From NCBI GenBank assembly GCA_011389755.1, contig JAABTR010000262.1, forward strand, positions 1 through 5,755: a DNA stretch of 5,755 bases, read 5' to 3'. The notes under the pieces are model-generated. The model ran no database searches. It saw only the letters and a list, made by a program, of their open reading frames with translations, and was not told where the DNA came from. Source of the stretch: Deltaproteobacteria bacterium (lineage in GTDB: Bacteria > Myxococcota_A > Polyangia > JAAYKL01). This document shows, one piece after another, positions 1 through 5,755 of the stretch (the stretch's first letter is position 1; each line of letters begins with the position of its first letter). A program made the position numbers and the translations under genes.

Positions 1-49
1 GTGCGGTCCACTGGAGCTTGCCCCCGGTTTCGGCGCCTATGGCCTTCAT
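1..49 (-). CDS. Start of a downstream gene, truncated by the window edge (possible MDR-type oxidoreductase)
   Basis: Reading the minus strand, an ATG at 49-47 lies 4 bases after the hybrid kinase stop (56-54). It is preceded by AAAGGGG (64-58) at a spacing of 8, a good Shine-Dalgarno embedded in the last codons of the kinase. The frame stays open to the edge and gives the 16 residues MKAIGAETGGKLQWTA. Such a start suggests translational coupling to the kinase gene. The peptide resembles the N-terminus of medium-chain dehydrogenase/reductase (zinc alcohol dehydrogenase or quinone oxidoreductase) proteins, which often begin 'MKAI...GG..L.W..VP'. Sixteen residues are too few for identification, so the family call is a guess. 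That a gene starts here is moderately supported by the ribosome binding site and spacing. Confidence 0.38.
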   Translation of the reverse strand, partial: MKAIGAETGGKLQWTA

Positions 50-53
50 GCTC

Positions 54-2825
54 TCATCCCCTTTGCCCCATCAGAGTGCCGAGGAGCTCTTCTCGGGTAA
101 AGGGCTTGGCCAAAAGGTGGATGGAGGCGGGATCGATTCCGTGCTGGGACAAAGCCTCGAAGCCGTAGCCGCTCATATAGACGACCTTCATAGTCGGAAA
201 CAGCGTAGCGACCTTGGCGCCGAGCTCTAGGCCGGTCATGCCGGACATGACGATGTCGGTCAGCAAGTAGTCCATGGGCTGGGCCTCTCGGTCCAGGAGC
301 TCCAGGGCGGCCTCTGCGCTGCTCGCTTCGAGCACGTGGTAACCGGCGGCGGAGAGGATCTTTCGGATAACGGCTGCGACGGGGGCTTCGTCCTCGACCA
401 CGAGGACTCTTTGGCCACTGCCTTGGGTTTTTGCCCAAACAGGCGGCTGGGAGCTCACAGCCGCGGACTCGTCGGCGCTCGGGAGGTAGACGGTCATTCG
501 AGTGCCCTTGCCCTTGGCGCTGAGGACGTCGATGGCCCCTCCTGCCTGGTGCGTGCAGCCATAGACCATGGCGAGGCCCAGGCCTGTGCCCTTGCCCGGG
601 CCCTTGGTGGTGAAAAAGGGCTCGAAGATCCTGGCCGCCGTGGCGGCGTCCATGCCCTTGCCCGAGTCTCGGACGCACAGGCTCAGGTAGCGCCCCCTAG
701 GCAGCTCCCCAGTGGTGGTTTGTCTGGGTGTCTCGAGCGTCACCCAGTCGGTCTGGATGGCCACCTCTCCGTTGGCCGGCAGGGCGTCGCGAGCGTTGAC
801 CACCAGGTTGACGAGGATCTGCTCGAGCTGGACCTTGGGAAAAAAGATCCGGCCGAACTTCGGGGTGAGCTCGAGGCTGAGTTTGTAGTTCTCGCCAATG
901 AGGCGGCTGAGCATCTTCGACAAGTCGCTGATGACATCGCTTGGATGGAGCAGGGCGGGTCTGACCACTTGCTTGCGGCTAAAGGCCAAAAGCTGCGCGG
1001 TCAGAGCGGCCGCTCGGTTTCCGGCTTTGACGATCTCTTGGGCGTCGGCCTTGGCATCGGCATCCGTGGCCGACTCCACCAAGAACTCGCCATAGGACAG
1101 GATGACCGACAGGAGGTTGTTGAAGTCGTGGGCCACGCCTCCGGCCAGTCGGCCGATGGCGTCCATCTTCTGGGCCTGGAAGAGCTGCTCTTCCAGCTCT
1201 TTTTGGGCCGTGACGTCGGCCATGACGTACACGCTGCCGATAACTGTGTCGTCTGCGCCGCAGATGGGGTCGCGACGAAACGAGTACCATTTGTTTTTGA
1301 ACTCGATGAAGCTCTCCACCCGTTCCAAGCCGGAGTCGAATCCCGGCGGAGGGGTCGAGCTCACAGACCCGCTCGCCTCCTTGAGCAGGGCGCTCAGAGG
1401 TTTGTGCAGGATGTCCTTGTCCGTCCGTTCGAGGAGGTCCAAGGCGGCCTGGTTGGCGCGCAGGACCAGGCCTTGCCTGTCGAGCAGGCAGACGAAGGAC
1501 CCAATGGCGTCAAAGGTGCTCTGCCACGCCTGGGCCGCCTCTTTCTGAGCCGCCTCTGCCCACTTGTGCTCCAAGACCCGAGCCGAGAGGGCCTCGTTCT
1601 TGTCTTCCTTGAGCAGCTTGATGCGATCGGCCAAGGCGAACGAAAAAAGCATCACCATCGCAGCCGAGCCCAAGTGAATGCTGTGGGTTGTGAAAAAGGA
1701 GTTGGGTACAAGGCCCAGGATTCGAAGTCCGTAAATTGTTGACCCTACGAGGAAGGCAAACAGGCCAAAAAGGAAGAAGCGCGCCGGAGTGTAACCGCGA
1801 GCTTTCCAAACGTATATCGTGGAAGAGGTGATCGGGATGAACCAAATGATCGTGCTCACCACAACGACCTTTGCGCTGGACTGATAGGGAGCGAACATCG
1901 CTATCGGTACCAAGCAGAGAATAAAATAGAAAATGCCTTTGAACATTCTATGGAGGGCAACGCCCTGGGATCGGATTTTGAGAAAATGCGCCGTGAAGAC
2001 GGTTCCAAAAAGCCCAGCGAAGACTACGGGCACGGTGCTCGATCTCGTTGCAAGTCGAGGCAGGTCGTGGAGCAAGTACTCATAAAGAACGCCTTCCATG
2101 GATAGGAGGAACGAAGCATAGCTCACAACGAGTCCGGTGTAGGCGAGGTAGGTTCGATCGCGAACGCTGAAAAAGAGAAAAAGATTGTACAGAGCCATGA
2201 CCAGCATGAGCCCGGTCAGGATTCCCCAAAAGATCTGCTGCTCGTGTGTGTTGCGAAAGTACTTGAAGACATCCTGCAGCAGCAACGGAAACTGCAAGGA
2301 GCCCTCAGTGGAAAACCGCAAAGTATACGTTTGCGCGCTTTGCGGCTGGACGATCAGCTCGAAGATCGGATTGCGGCTCTTGACAATTCGGTCTTCAAAC
2401 GGTTCTTGATCACCGAGCTTCAAAACGTCAAAGTCACCCGATGGTTGCGGGACATAGAGCGCGACCGTGTCGATAGAGGGGTAGTCGAGCTCGAGCAGGC
2501 ACTTCACTGGGTCTGGGCCGCGGTTGACCAGCTCGAGCCTGGCCCAATAGGCAGAGTCTGTGAAACCAAAGTTTGGCTTGTCCGATTCACTGGGCTCAAA
2601 GCGGGAAAGCAGGGCAGGGCGAGTGACCTCTTCGATGGTCAGGGATCCCTGTTCGTCCTCGAGGAGCAGGAGATGGCCGCCGACGAACTGAGAGCCGCAC
2701 CCGTCTGTCACGTCCAGAGCCTGCGCGTTCTGGGCATTGAGGTGGAAAGGCAACAGCGCTACAGTCGCGACCAGCAAGAACCCACAAAGCCCTCGAGTGA
2801 GGGGGTCGAAGACCCAGTCTCTCAT
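54..2825 (-). CDS. Membrane hybrid sensor histidine kinase (7TMR-DISM, PAS, HisKA, HATPase, receiver)
   Basis: Inner-membrane sensor kinase that should autophosphorylate on a histidine and pass the phosphate to its own C-terminal receiver. Numbering is from the chosen start (923 residues). A signal peptide (about 1-34, hydrophobic core near 14-26, ending LNAQNA) is followed by a periplasmic 7TMR-DISMED2-like domain (about 38-180, with YWARLELVN), seven hydrophobic helices (about 197-401), a charged helical linker (403-433) and a PAS domain (about 434-540). The HisKA H-box is GGVAHDFNN with H566. The HATPase shows the N box (N673, N677), G1 DSGKG (720-724), FEPFFTT and GTGLGLA. The receiver (about 804-920) has acidic residues E811-E813, phosphoacceptor D857, S885 and K907. 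All catalytic residues are present. An ATG at 2903 would add 26 residues before the signal peptide. I prefer 2825 because it places the signal peptide at the N-terminus and has a weak TAGG upstream. DISMED2 domains are thought to bind carbohydrates or other small ligands; the ligand is unknown here. With no output domain, it needs a separate phosphotransfer protein or regulator, none of which is visible beside it. Confidence 0.95.
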   Translation of the reverse strand: MRDWVFDPLTRGLCGFLLVATVALLPFHLNAQNAQALDVTDGCGSQFVGGHLLLLEDEQGSLTIEEVTRPALLSRFEPSESDKPNFGFTDSAYWARLELVNRGPDPVKCLLELDYPSIDTVALYVPQPSGDFDVLKLGDQEPFEDRIVKSRNPIFELIVQPQSAQTYTLRFSTEGSLQFPLLLQDVFKYFRNTHEQQIFWGILTGLMLVMALYNLFLFFSVRDRTYLAYTGLVVSYASFLLSMEGVLYEYLLHDLPRLATRSSTVPVVFAGLFGTVFTAHFLKIRSQGVALHRMFKGIFYFILCLVPIAMFAPYQSSAKVVVVSTIIWFIPITSSTIYVWKARGYTPARFFLFGLFAFLVGSTIYGLRILGLVPNSFFTTHSIHLGSAAMVMLFSFALADRIKLLKEDKNEALSARVLEHKWAEAAQKEAAQAWQSTFDAIGSFVCLLDRQGLVLRANQAALDLLERTDKDILHKPLSALLKEASGSVSSTPPPGFDSGLERVESFIEFKNKWYSFRRDPICGADDTVIGSVYVMADVTAQKELEEQLFQAQKMDAIGRLAGGVAHDFNNLLSVILSYGEFLVESATDADAKADAQEIVKAGNRAAALTAQLLAFSRKQVVRPALLHPSDVISDLSKMLSRLIGENYKLSLELTPKFGRIFFPKVQLEQILVNLVVNARDALPANGEVAIQTDWVTLETPRQTTTGELPRGRYLSLCVRDSGKGMDAATAARIFEPFFTTKGPGKGTGLGLAMVYGCTHQAGGAIDVLSAKGKGTRMTVYLPSADESAAVSSQPPVWAKTQGSGQRVLVVEDEAPVAAVIRKILSAAGYHVLEASSAEAALELLDREAQPMDYLLTDIVMSGMTGLELGAKVATLFPTMKVVYMSGYGFEALSQHGIDPASIHLLAKPFTREELLGTLMGQRG
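58..64 (-). promoter_or_regulatory. Shine-Dalgarno for the gene leaving the left edge
   Basis: AAAGGGG on the minus strand lies 8 bases upstream of the ATG at 49 and inside the final codons of the hybrid kinase. It is the main reason to think a coupled gene starts there rather than the kinase being the last gene of its transcript. Confidence 0.4.
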
Positions 2826-2979
2826 GGGCACAAAGCCTAGCACAGGTGTGGTGGGGGGCCAGGCTCCGAGGCCCTTCGTGAGGGAGGCAGGTACGAAAGC
2901 CATGGGCGCCCAATGTTTGGCAGCGGTTCAGGCGGCTGATGCGGCTGGCGCGTCGATTTTTTCCGGTGATCGGCGGTCT

Positions 2980-2997
2980 AACGAAAAGCTTTTCGTT
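2980..2997. promoter_or_regulatory. Perfect 18-bp palindrome, candidate operator
   Basis: AACGAAAAGCTTTTCGTT is an exact inverted repeat with 9-base arms and no spacer. Skipping the single T at 2979, the arms extend by GTC (2976-2978) pairing with GAC (2998-3000). It lies 50 bases upstream of the lipoprotein start codon and overlaps the first bases of a possible -35 element. A zero-loop palindrome cannot fold into a good hairpin, and no U-tract follows, so a dimeric regulator site is a better reading than a terminator. Which regulator binds is unknown. Confidence 0.45.
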
Positions 2998-3025
2998 GAC
3001 GGGATCCGTGTTACGGTTGTCGAAT
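2996..3025 (+). promoter_or_regulatory. Possible sigma-70-type promoter of the lipoprotein gene
   Basis: TTGACG (2996-3001) matches five of six bases of the -35 consensus. After an 18-base spacer, TCGAAT (3020-3025) matches four of six of the -10 consensus. Transcription would start near 3032, leaving a short leader of about 15 bases just long enough for the Shine-Dalgarno. The -10 match is modest and GC-rich bacteria often use divergent promoters, so this is tentative. Confidence 0.3.
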
Positions 3026-3033
3026 TCAAAGAC

Positions 3034-3040
3034 AAGGAGG
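3034..3040 (+). promoter_or_regulatory. Strong Shine-Dalgarno that fixes the lipoprotein start
   Basis: AAGGAGG lies 6 bases before the ATG at 3047. It decides the start against an in-frame ATG at 2939, which has no such site and would put 36 basic residues ahead of the lipoprotein signal peptide and translate through the promoter region. Confidence 0.85.
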
Positions 3041-3046
3041 ATCGAA

Positions 3047-3859
3047 ATGAAAGAATTTCGAGGCGTTCCGGTTATCCGATTCGTCGAGGTCATGGCGATG
3101 CTGTTCGTCTGCGTCTGCTTCACCTGGGCCTGTGGTGATGATGATGGGGGAGGTACCGCGAGCTCTCAGACGACTGGGGATCCGAGCGATTCGGGCGAAT
3201 CGGATACCGGGAAGGACCCGGGCCGGGATGTGGATACCGGCAGTGGGGCGCAGCAGGGTGGTGTGACGATGACGAACGACGAACTCGCCGCGAGTCTTTG
3301 TCAAAAGTGGGAGGAGTGTTACTCGGCCCAGTACCCCTTCTCCGATGATCTCGAGATGTGCGTGTTTGTCGTCAAGAGAGATGTGCTCGGCTCCAACTGC
3401 GATTCATTCGATGGAGAAAAAGCGTATGCGTGTAATGACGAGCTATCGCAGATGAGCTGTGGAACCTTCAACCCGAACGTCCCCGCCCAGGGGCTTCCCT
3501 CGGTTTGCTTCGAGCTGTGCGGCGAAGGGGACACGGGGTGGATCGATACCGACGTCCCCGCAGACACCGATGCACCGGAAGACACGGGCGCTGGTCATGG
3601 CGAGGACGTGGTTTTCTCCTGTGACCGCTCGGACGATGCCGAGGCTCCGCATTGCGAGGAGTTCTTCGGTTCGACGTGGGAGAGCGCGCCCGACTTACCC
3701 GCGTTGTGCGGTGACGCCGAGCGTTATTCCACTGAGCCTTGCCCGCGCGAGGGCTGTTTTGGGATCTGTGAGATAGCCCAGGCAGGCACGCGGATGGTCT
3801 ACTATTCCGAAGTGGATCCCCTCTCTGCTTGCGCCGGGTTCTCTTGGACGGGCTGCTGA
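3047..3859 (+). CDS. Secreted cysteine-rich lipoprotein with two 8-Cys modules
   Basis: Function unknown; predicted to be lipid-anchored on the outside of the cell. The 270-residue protein begins with a type II signal peptide: a basic N-terminus (K2, R5, R11), a hydrophobic core (about 15-26) and lipobox TWAC with lipidated C29. The acidic tail GDDDGGG after Cys, with Asp at +2, is common in myxobacterial lipoproteins. A disordered Gly/Ser/Asp/Thr linker runs to about 72. Module 1 (about 75-160) has eight cysteines (85, 91, 105, 118, 129, 138, 154, 158). An Asp/Thr/Pro linker (about 161-185) leads to module 2 (about 190-270) with eight more (192, 203, 221, 232, 237, 241, 262, 270), the last being the C-terminal residue. 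The even numbers suggest up to eight disulfides, consistent with an oxidising location. Module 2 resembles, from memory, a short Cys-rich module (C..F.G..W.....C....C....G.C......YY.....C) recurrent in myxobacterial secreted proteins. No catalytic motif is seen. The gene is monocistronic, divergent from the hybrid kinase and convergent with the NtrC-type regulator. Confidence 0.85.
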   Translation: MKEFRGVPVIRFVEVMAMLFVCVCFTWACGDDDGGGTASSQTTGDPSDSGESDTGKDPGRDVDTGSGAQQGGVTMTNDELAASLCQKWEECYSAQYPFSDDLEMCVFVVKRDVLGSNCDSFDGEKAYACNDELSQMSCGTFNPNVPAQGLPSVCFELCGEGDTGWIDTDVPADTDAPEDTGAGHGEDVVFSCDRSDDAEAPHCEEFFGSTWESAPDLPALCGDAERYSTEPCPREGCFGICEIAQAGTRMVYYSEVDPLSACAGFSWTGC

Positions 3860-3869
3860 ATCGAGCGGC

Positions 3870-5264
3870 TCAATCGAGTTGGTCGGGCTCGAGGTAGCGA
3901 TAGAGGGTCCGGCGGCCGATGCCGAGCGCGGCGGCCGTTCGGCGCTTGTTGCCATCGAACCGCTCGAGGGCATAGCGGACGTATCGTTTCTTGAGGTCCT
4001 CGAAGGATGGGAGTTCTTTGTCGTCCACGAGGGCGCTGAGCACCTGGCTTGAGTGCCCGAAACGCCCGTAGTGTTCGGCCACCCTCGCGCCGAGATGCTC
4101 GAGACGGATCTCGGAGTCCCTGCAGAAGGTCACGCCGCGCTCCACGATGTTTCCGAGTTCGCGGACGTTGCCGGGAAAGTCGTAGCTCTGCAGGGCTTCG
4201 AGGGCCTCCGAAGTGAAGCCGTCGACCTGCTTATCGAGAGCCAGGCGGAATCGTGAGAGGAAGAGGGCGGCCAGCTCCTCGATGTCTTCCGGCCGCTCCC
4301 GAAGCGGCGGCACCTCCAAAACGAAGGTCTCGAGCCGGTAGTAGAGGTCGCGGCGGAGCTCACGGTCGTCGATCTGGCTTACGACGTCCCCGTTGGTCGC
4401 GGCGATGATGCGCACGTCGACGGGCTTCTCTCGATCGTCACCGACCTTCCGCAAGGTCCCTTCCTGAAGTGTCCTGAGGAGCTTCGCTTGGACTGGCAAC
4501 GGGAGCTCGGCGAGCTCGTCGAGCAAGACTGTGCCTCCGACGGCCGATTCGAACAGCCCCTGACGCGTCGTGCCGGCTCCCGTGAACGCACCCGCGACGT
4601 GGCCGAAGAGCTCACTGTCGACGAGCCCCTCGGGCAAGGCTGCGCAGTTTAGGGCGACGAACGGCCCCTTGGCTCGAGAGCTCTCGGCGTGGATCGCACG
4701 CGCCACCATCTCCTTGCCCACGCCGCTCTCACCCAAGATGAGCACCGGCCCGGCAGCGTCGGCGAGCTGACGGATCTGCCCGAAGAGACGCCGCATGGGA
4801 GCAGAACGGCCGACGATTCCGTGAAAGCTCGTCTCCGGAAGGGCTCTTTGATGTTTGCGCACGAGCCCCTTCAACCGCTGAACGTCCAGGATGCGATCGA
4901 GCCGCAGCCGGAGGTGATCCAGATCCAGCGGCTTCGTGAGAAAATCGTCTGCTCCGGCTTTCAGGGCATCGACTGCCTGGGCGATCGAGCCGAAAGCGGT
5001 GATGACGACGAACGCGGGCGAGTCGCTGAGGCGGCGCACGTCCTCCAGGAGATCCAGCGCAGTGCCGTCCGGAAGGCGGAGATCGGCCAGCACCACGTCA
5101 GGCTCACTTTGCTCTAAAGCGTCTCTTGCGCCTGCTATGTTCCGTGCCGATGTTACATCGTAGCCGTGTTCTCGAAGCTCGTCCTCGAGAAGGAGCCGCA
5201 TGCCTGCGTCGTCCTCGACGAGGAGGAGTTTCGAAGGCTGCTGCGTCACGGGCTCAGCTCGCAT
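3870..5264 (-). CDS. Sigma-54-dependent response regulator, NtrC family
   Basis: Cytoplasmic transcription activator that, once phosphorylated, should use ATP hydrolysis to open sigma-54 RNA polymerase promoters. The 464-residue length is normal for the family. The receiver (about 12-128) has acidic D18/D19, phosphoacceptor D61 in LADLRLPDG, T89 and K111. The AAA+ domain (about 147-385) has Walker A GESGVGKE (178-185), the sigma-54 contact loop GAFTGA (225-230), Walker B GGTVLLDE (243-250), RRDLYYRL (304-311), PPLRERPEDI (319-328) and FPGNVREL (363-370). The C-terminus (about 420-460) is a Fis-type helix-turn-helix with AAALGIGRRTLYRYL. All key residues are intact. The start is supported by AAGGAGG (5280-5274) 9 bases upstream, and the start overlaps the end of the preceding kinase gene by 11 bases, marking a cognate pair. 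The targets are unknown, and I see no good -24/-12 promoter in this window. Assignment to a named subgroup such as ntrC, zraR or atoC is not possible from sequence alone. Confidence 0.97.
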   Translation of the reverse strand: MRAEPVTQQPSKLLLVEDDAGMRLLLEDELREHGYDVTSARNIAGARDALEQSEPDVVLADLRLPDGTALDLLEDVRRLSDSPAFVVITAFGSIAQAVDALKAGADDFLTKPLDLDHLRLRLDRILDVQRLKGLVRKHQRALPETSFHGIVGRSAPMRRLFGQIRQLADAAGPVLILGESGVGKEMVARAIHAESSRAKGPFVALNCAALPEGLVDSELFGHVAGAFTGAGTTRQGLFESAVGGTVLLDELAELPLPVQAKLLRTLQEGTLRKVGDDREKPVDVRIIAATNGDVVSQIDDRELRRDLYYRLETFVLEVPPLRERPEDIEELAALFLSRFRLALDKQVDGFTSEALEALQSYDFPGNVRELGNIVERGVTFCRDSEIRLEHLGARVAEHYGRFGHSSQVLSALVDDKELPSFEDLKKRYVRYALERFDGNKRRTAAALGIGRRTLYRYLEPDQLD

Positions 5265-5755
5265 GGGATCCGACCTCCTTGCCCAGCGATTTTGCGGTGC
5301 GAGTCTCGGAGGGTAACCGGGCGAGCGGCAGGGTCAAATCGAAGCGCGCACCTCCCAGACAGCTGTCGCTCACCTTTACCTCGCCGCCGTGCTCGTGCGC
5401 GACGGCTGAGACGATCGCGAGCCCGAGCCCGGTTCCTTCTTCGCTTCGGGTTGTGAAGAATGGCTCGAAGACGCGTCTTTGCTGTTCCAGCGGGACACCC
5501 GGTCCGTCGTCTTCTATGACGAAGCAGATTTGAGCACCTGTCGGGTACCAGCGCGCACGCACATGCCCTCCGGGCGAAGCTTGCAGTGCATTTCGAATCA
5601 AGTTCACGAGGGCCTGCTCGGCCCGAGAGGGATCGATATCCAGAAACACCGGGGTTTCCTCGCTGCAAATCTCCAATCGCCCGACCTCGAACTCTTTTGC
5701 CTGGGCGACGACGATCGTGTGGACCGAAGACATGAGCTCCCCCGCCTCAACCCGC
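5254..5755 (-). CDS. Sensor histidine kinase, C-terminal part (HATPase), cut by the right edge
   Basis: This is the ATP-binding half of a two-component kinase, presumably the partner of the NtrC-type regulator that follows it. About 166 codons are in the window. The frame remains open through the edge (upstream residues RVEAGEL precede the first ATG at 5733), so that internal ATG is not the true start. Counting from that Met, the segment has the N box EQALVNLIRNAL (N44, N48), G1 box EDDGPGVP (74-81), F box RRVFEPFFTTR (86-96) and G2 box EGTGLGLAIV (99-108), all canonical. The first residues match the linker between a HisKA domain and the HATPase, so the phosphorylated histidine and any sensor or membrane domains lie outside. 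The protein ends shortly after the HATPase with no receiver. The TGA (5256-5254) overlaps the regulator ATG region by 11 bases. Confidence 0.93.
   Translation of the reverse strand, partial: RVEAGELMSSVHTIVVAQAKEFEVGRLEICSEETPVFLDIDPSRAEQALVNLIRNALQASPGGHVRARWYPTGAQICFVIEDDGPGVPLEQQRRVFEPFFTTRSEEGTGLGLAIVSAVAHEHGGEVKVSDSCLGGARFDLTLPLARLPSETRTAKSLGKEVGSHAS
5274..5280 (-). promoter_or_regulatory. Shine-Dalgarno of the NtrC-type regulator, inside the kinase gene
   Basis: AAGGAGG on the minus strand lies 9 bases before the regulator ATG (5264-5262) and within the last ten codons of the upstream kinase. It supports this start and allows independent as well as coupled initiation. Confidence 0.8.

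Larger units (their letters stand above)
2826..3046. other. Divergent intergenic region between hybrid kinase and lipoprotein
   Basis: This 221-base stretch (143 bases if the kinase starts at 2903) separates two divergently transcribed genes and should hold both promoters. On the plus side it contains a perfect palindrome (2980-2997), a TTGAC-type element and a strong Shine-Dalgarno. On the kinase side I see no convincing -35/-10 pair and only a weak ribosome binding site. Open frames crossing this region in several frames look like chance extensions of the flanking genes. Confidence 0.6.

Noticed and set aside
46..678. Overlapping minus-strand open frame of 210 codons under the end of the kinase
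   Set aside because: It is a +1/-1 shadow of the kinase frame; its Arg/Pro/Gly-rich composition is typical of out-of-frame GC-rich sequence.
336..1742. Long open frame (468 codons) on the plus strand opposite the hybrid kinase
   Set aside because: It is fully antisense to well-supported PAS, HisKA and HATPase domains, has no recognisable domain or ribosome binding site, and is the kind of antisense frame that GC-rich codon bias produces.
2244..2840. Plus-strand open frame opposite the kinase sensor domain
   Set aside because: It is antisense to the DISMED2 domain and signal peptide, with no motif and no ribosome binding site.
2946..2961. Sigma-54 promoter-like sequence TGGCGCGTCGATTTTT upstream of the lipoprotein
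   Set aside because: The -24 half is acceptable, but the essential GC of the -12 half is replaced by TT, so it does not meet the GG-N10-GC rule. It is also about 85 bases from the start codon.
2987..3027. HindIII, BamHI and EcoRI sites within 41 bases, suggesting a cloning polylinker
   Set aside because: The sites are separated by native-looking sequence, are not in a standard polylinker order, and the HindIII site is simply the centre of the palindrome. Genes on both sides look like the same natural genome.
4573..4597. Departure from the common GHEKGAFTGA context (here GHVAGAFTGA) in the NtrC-type regulator
   Set aside because: The two residues before GAFTGA vary among functional family members; the GAFTGA loop itself is intact.
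5246..5668. Alternative minus-strand frame over the HATPase region
   Set aside because: It is out of frame with the clear HATPase boxes; Arg-rich low-complexity shadow.
1..5755. Search for CRISPR arrays, tRNA or rRNA genes, insertion sequences, toxin-antitoxin or defence genes
   Set aside because: No regularly spaced repeats, cloverleaf-like segments, transposase motifs or terminal inverted repeats were seen; nearly all of the window is covered by the genes listed.

Overview
The window looks like chromosomal DNA from a high-GC bacterium of the Myxococcota/Bradymonadota (former Deltaproteobacteria) type. I infer this from three things: a lipoprotein with an 'AC-GDDDGGG' cleavage site and Asp/Thr-rich linkers, a Cys-rich C-terminal module of a kind I associate with myxobacteria, and a high density of hybrid-kinase and NtrC-type signalling genes. 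The assignment is inference; there is no rRNA or other marker gene here.

Layout from left to right. (1) At the extreme left edge, on the minus strand, is the probable start of a gene that runs out of the window. It sits 4 bases behind the hybrid kinase stop and has its own ribosome binding site. (2) Positions 54-2825, minus strand: a large membrane hybrid histidine kinase with signal peptide, 7TMR-DISM extracellular domain, seven membrane helices, PAS, HisKA, HATPase and a C-terminal receiver. (3) About 2826-3046: a divergent intergenic region with a perfect 18-bp palindrome (2980-2997) that overlaps a possible -35 element, followed by a strong Shine-Dalgarno. (4) Positions 3047-3859, plus strand: a secreted lipoprotein of 270 residues with two 8-cysteine modules joined by an Asp/Thr-rich linker. 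(5) Positions 3870-5264, minus strand: a complete NtrC-family sigma-54 response regulator (REC, AAA+, Fis-type HTH), converging on the lipoprotein gene with only 10 bases between the stop codons. (6) Positions 5254-5755, minus strand: the C-terminal part of a second sensor kinase, cut by the right edge. Its stop overlaps the regulator start by 11 bases, so kinase and regulator form a translationally linked two-component pair.

How they may work together: the right-hand kinase very likely phosphorylates the NtrC-type regulator, which would then activate sigma-54 promoters. No good sigma-54 promoter is visible in this window, so its targets appear to lie elsewhere. The left-hand hybrid kinase has a receiver but no DNA-binding output, so it needs a partner outside the window. 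The lipoprotein lies between the two signalling loci and is divergent from the hybrid kinase. A functional link (surface protein and sensor) is possible but unproven.

I found no CRISPR array, tRNA, rRNA, insertion sequence, phage gene or defence system. The regulatory genes are of well-known families; the least described element is the cysteine-rich lipoprotein and its palindrome-bearing promoter region.
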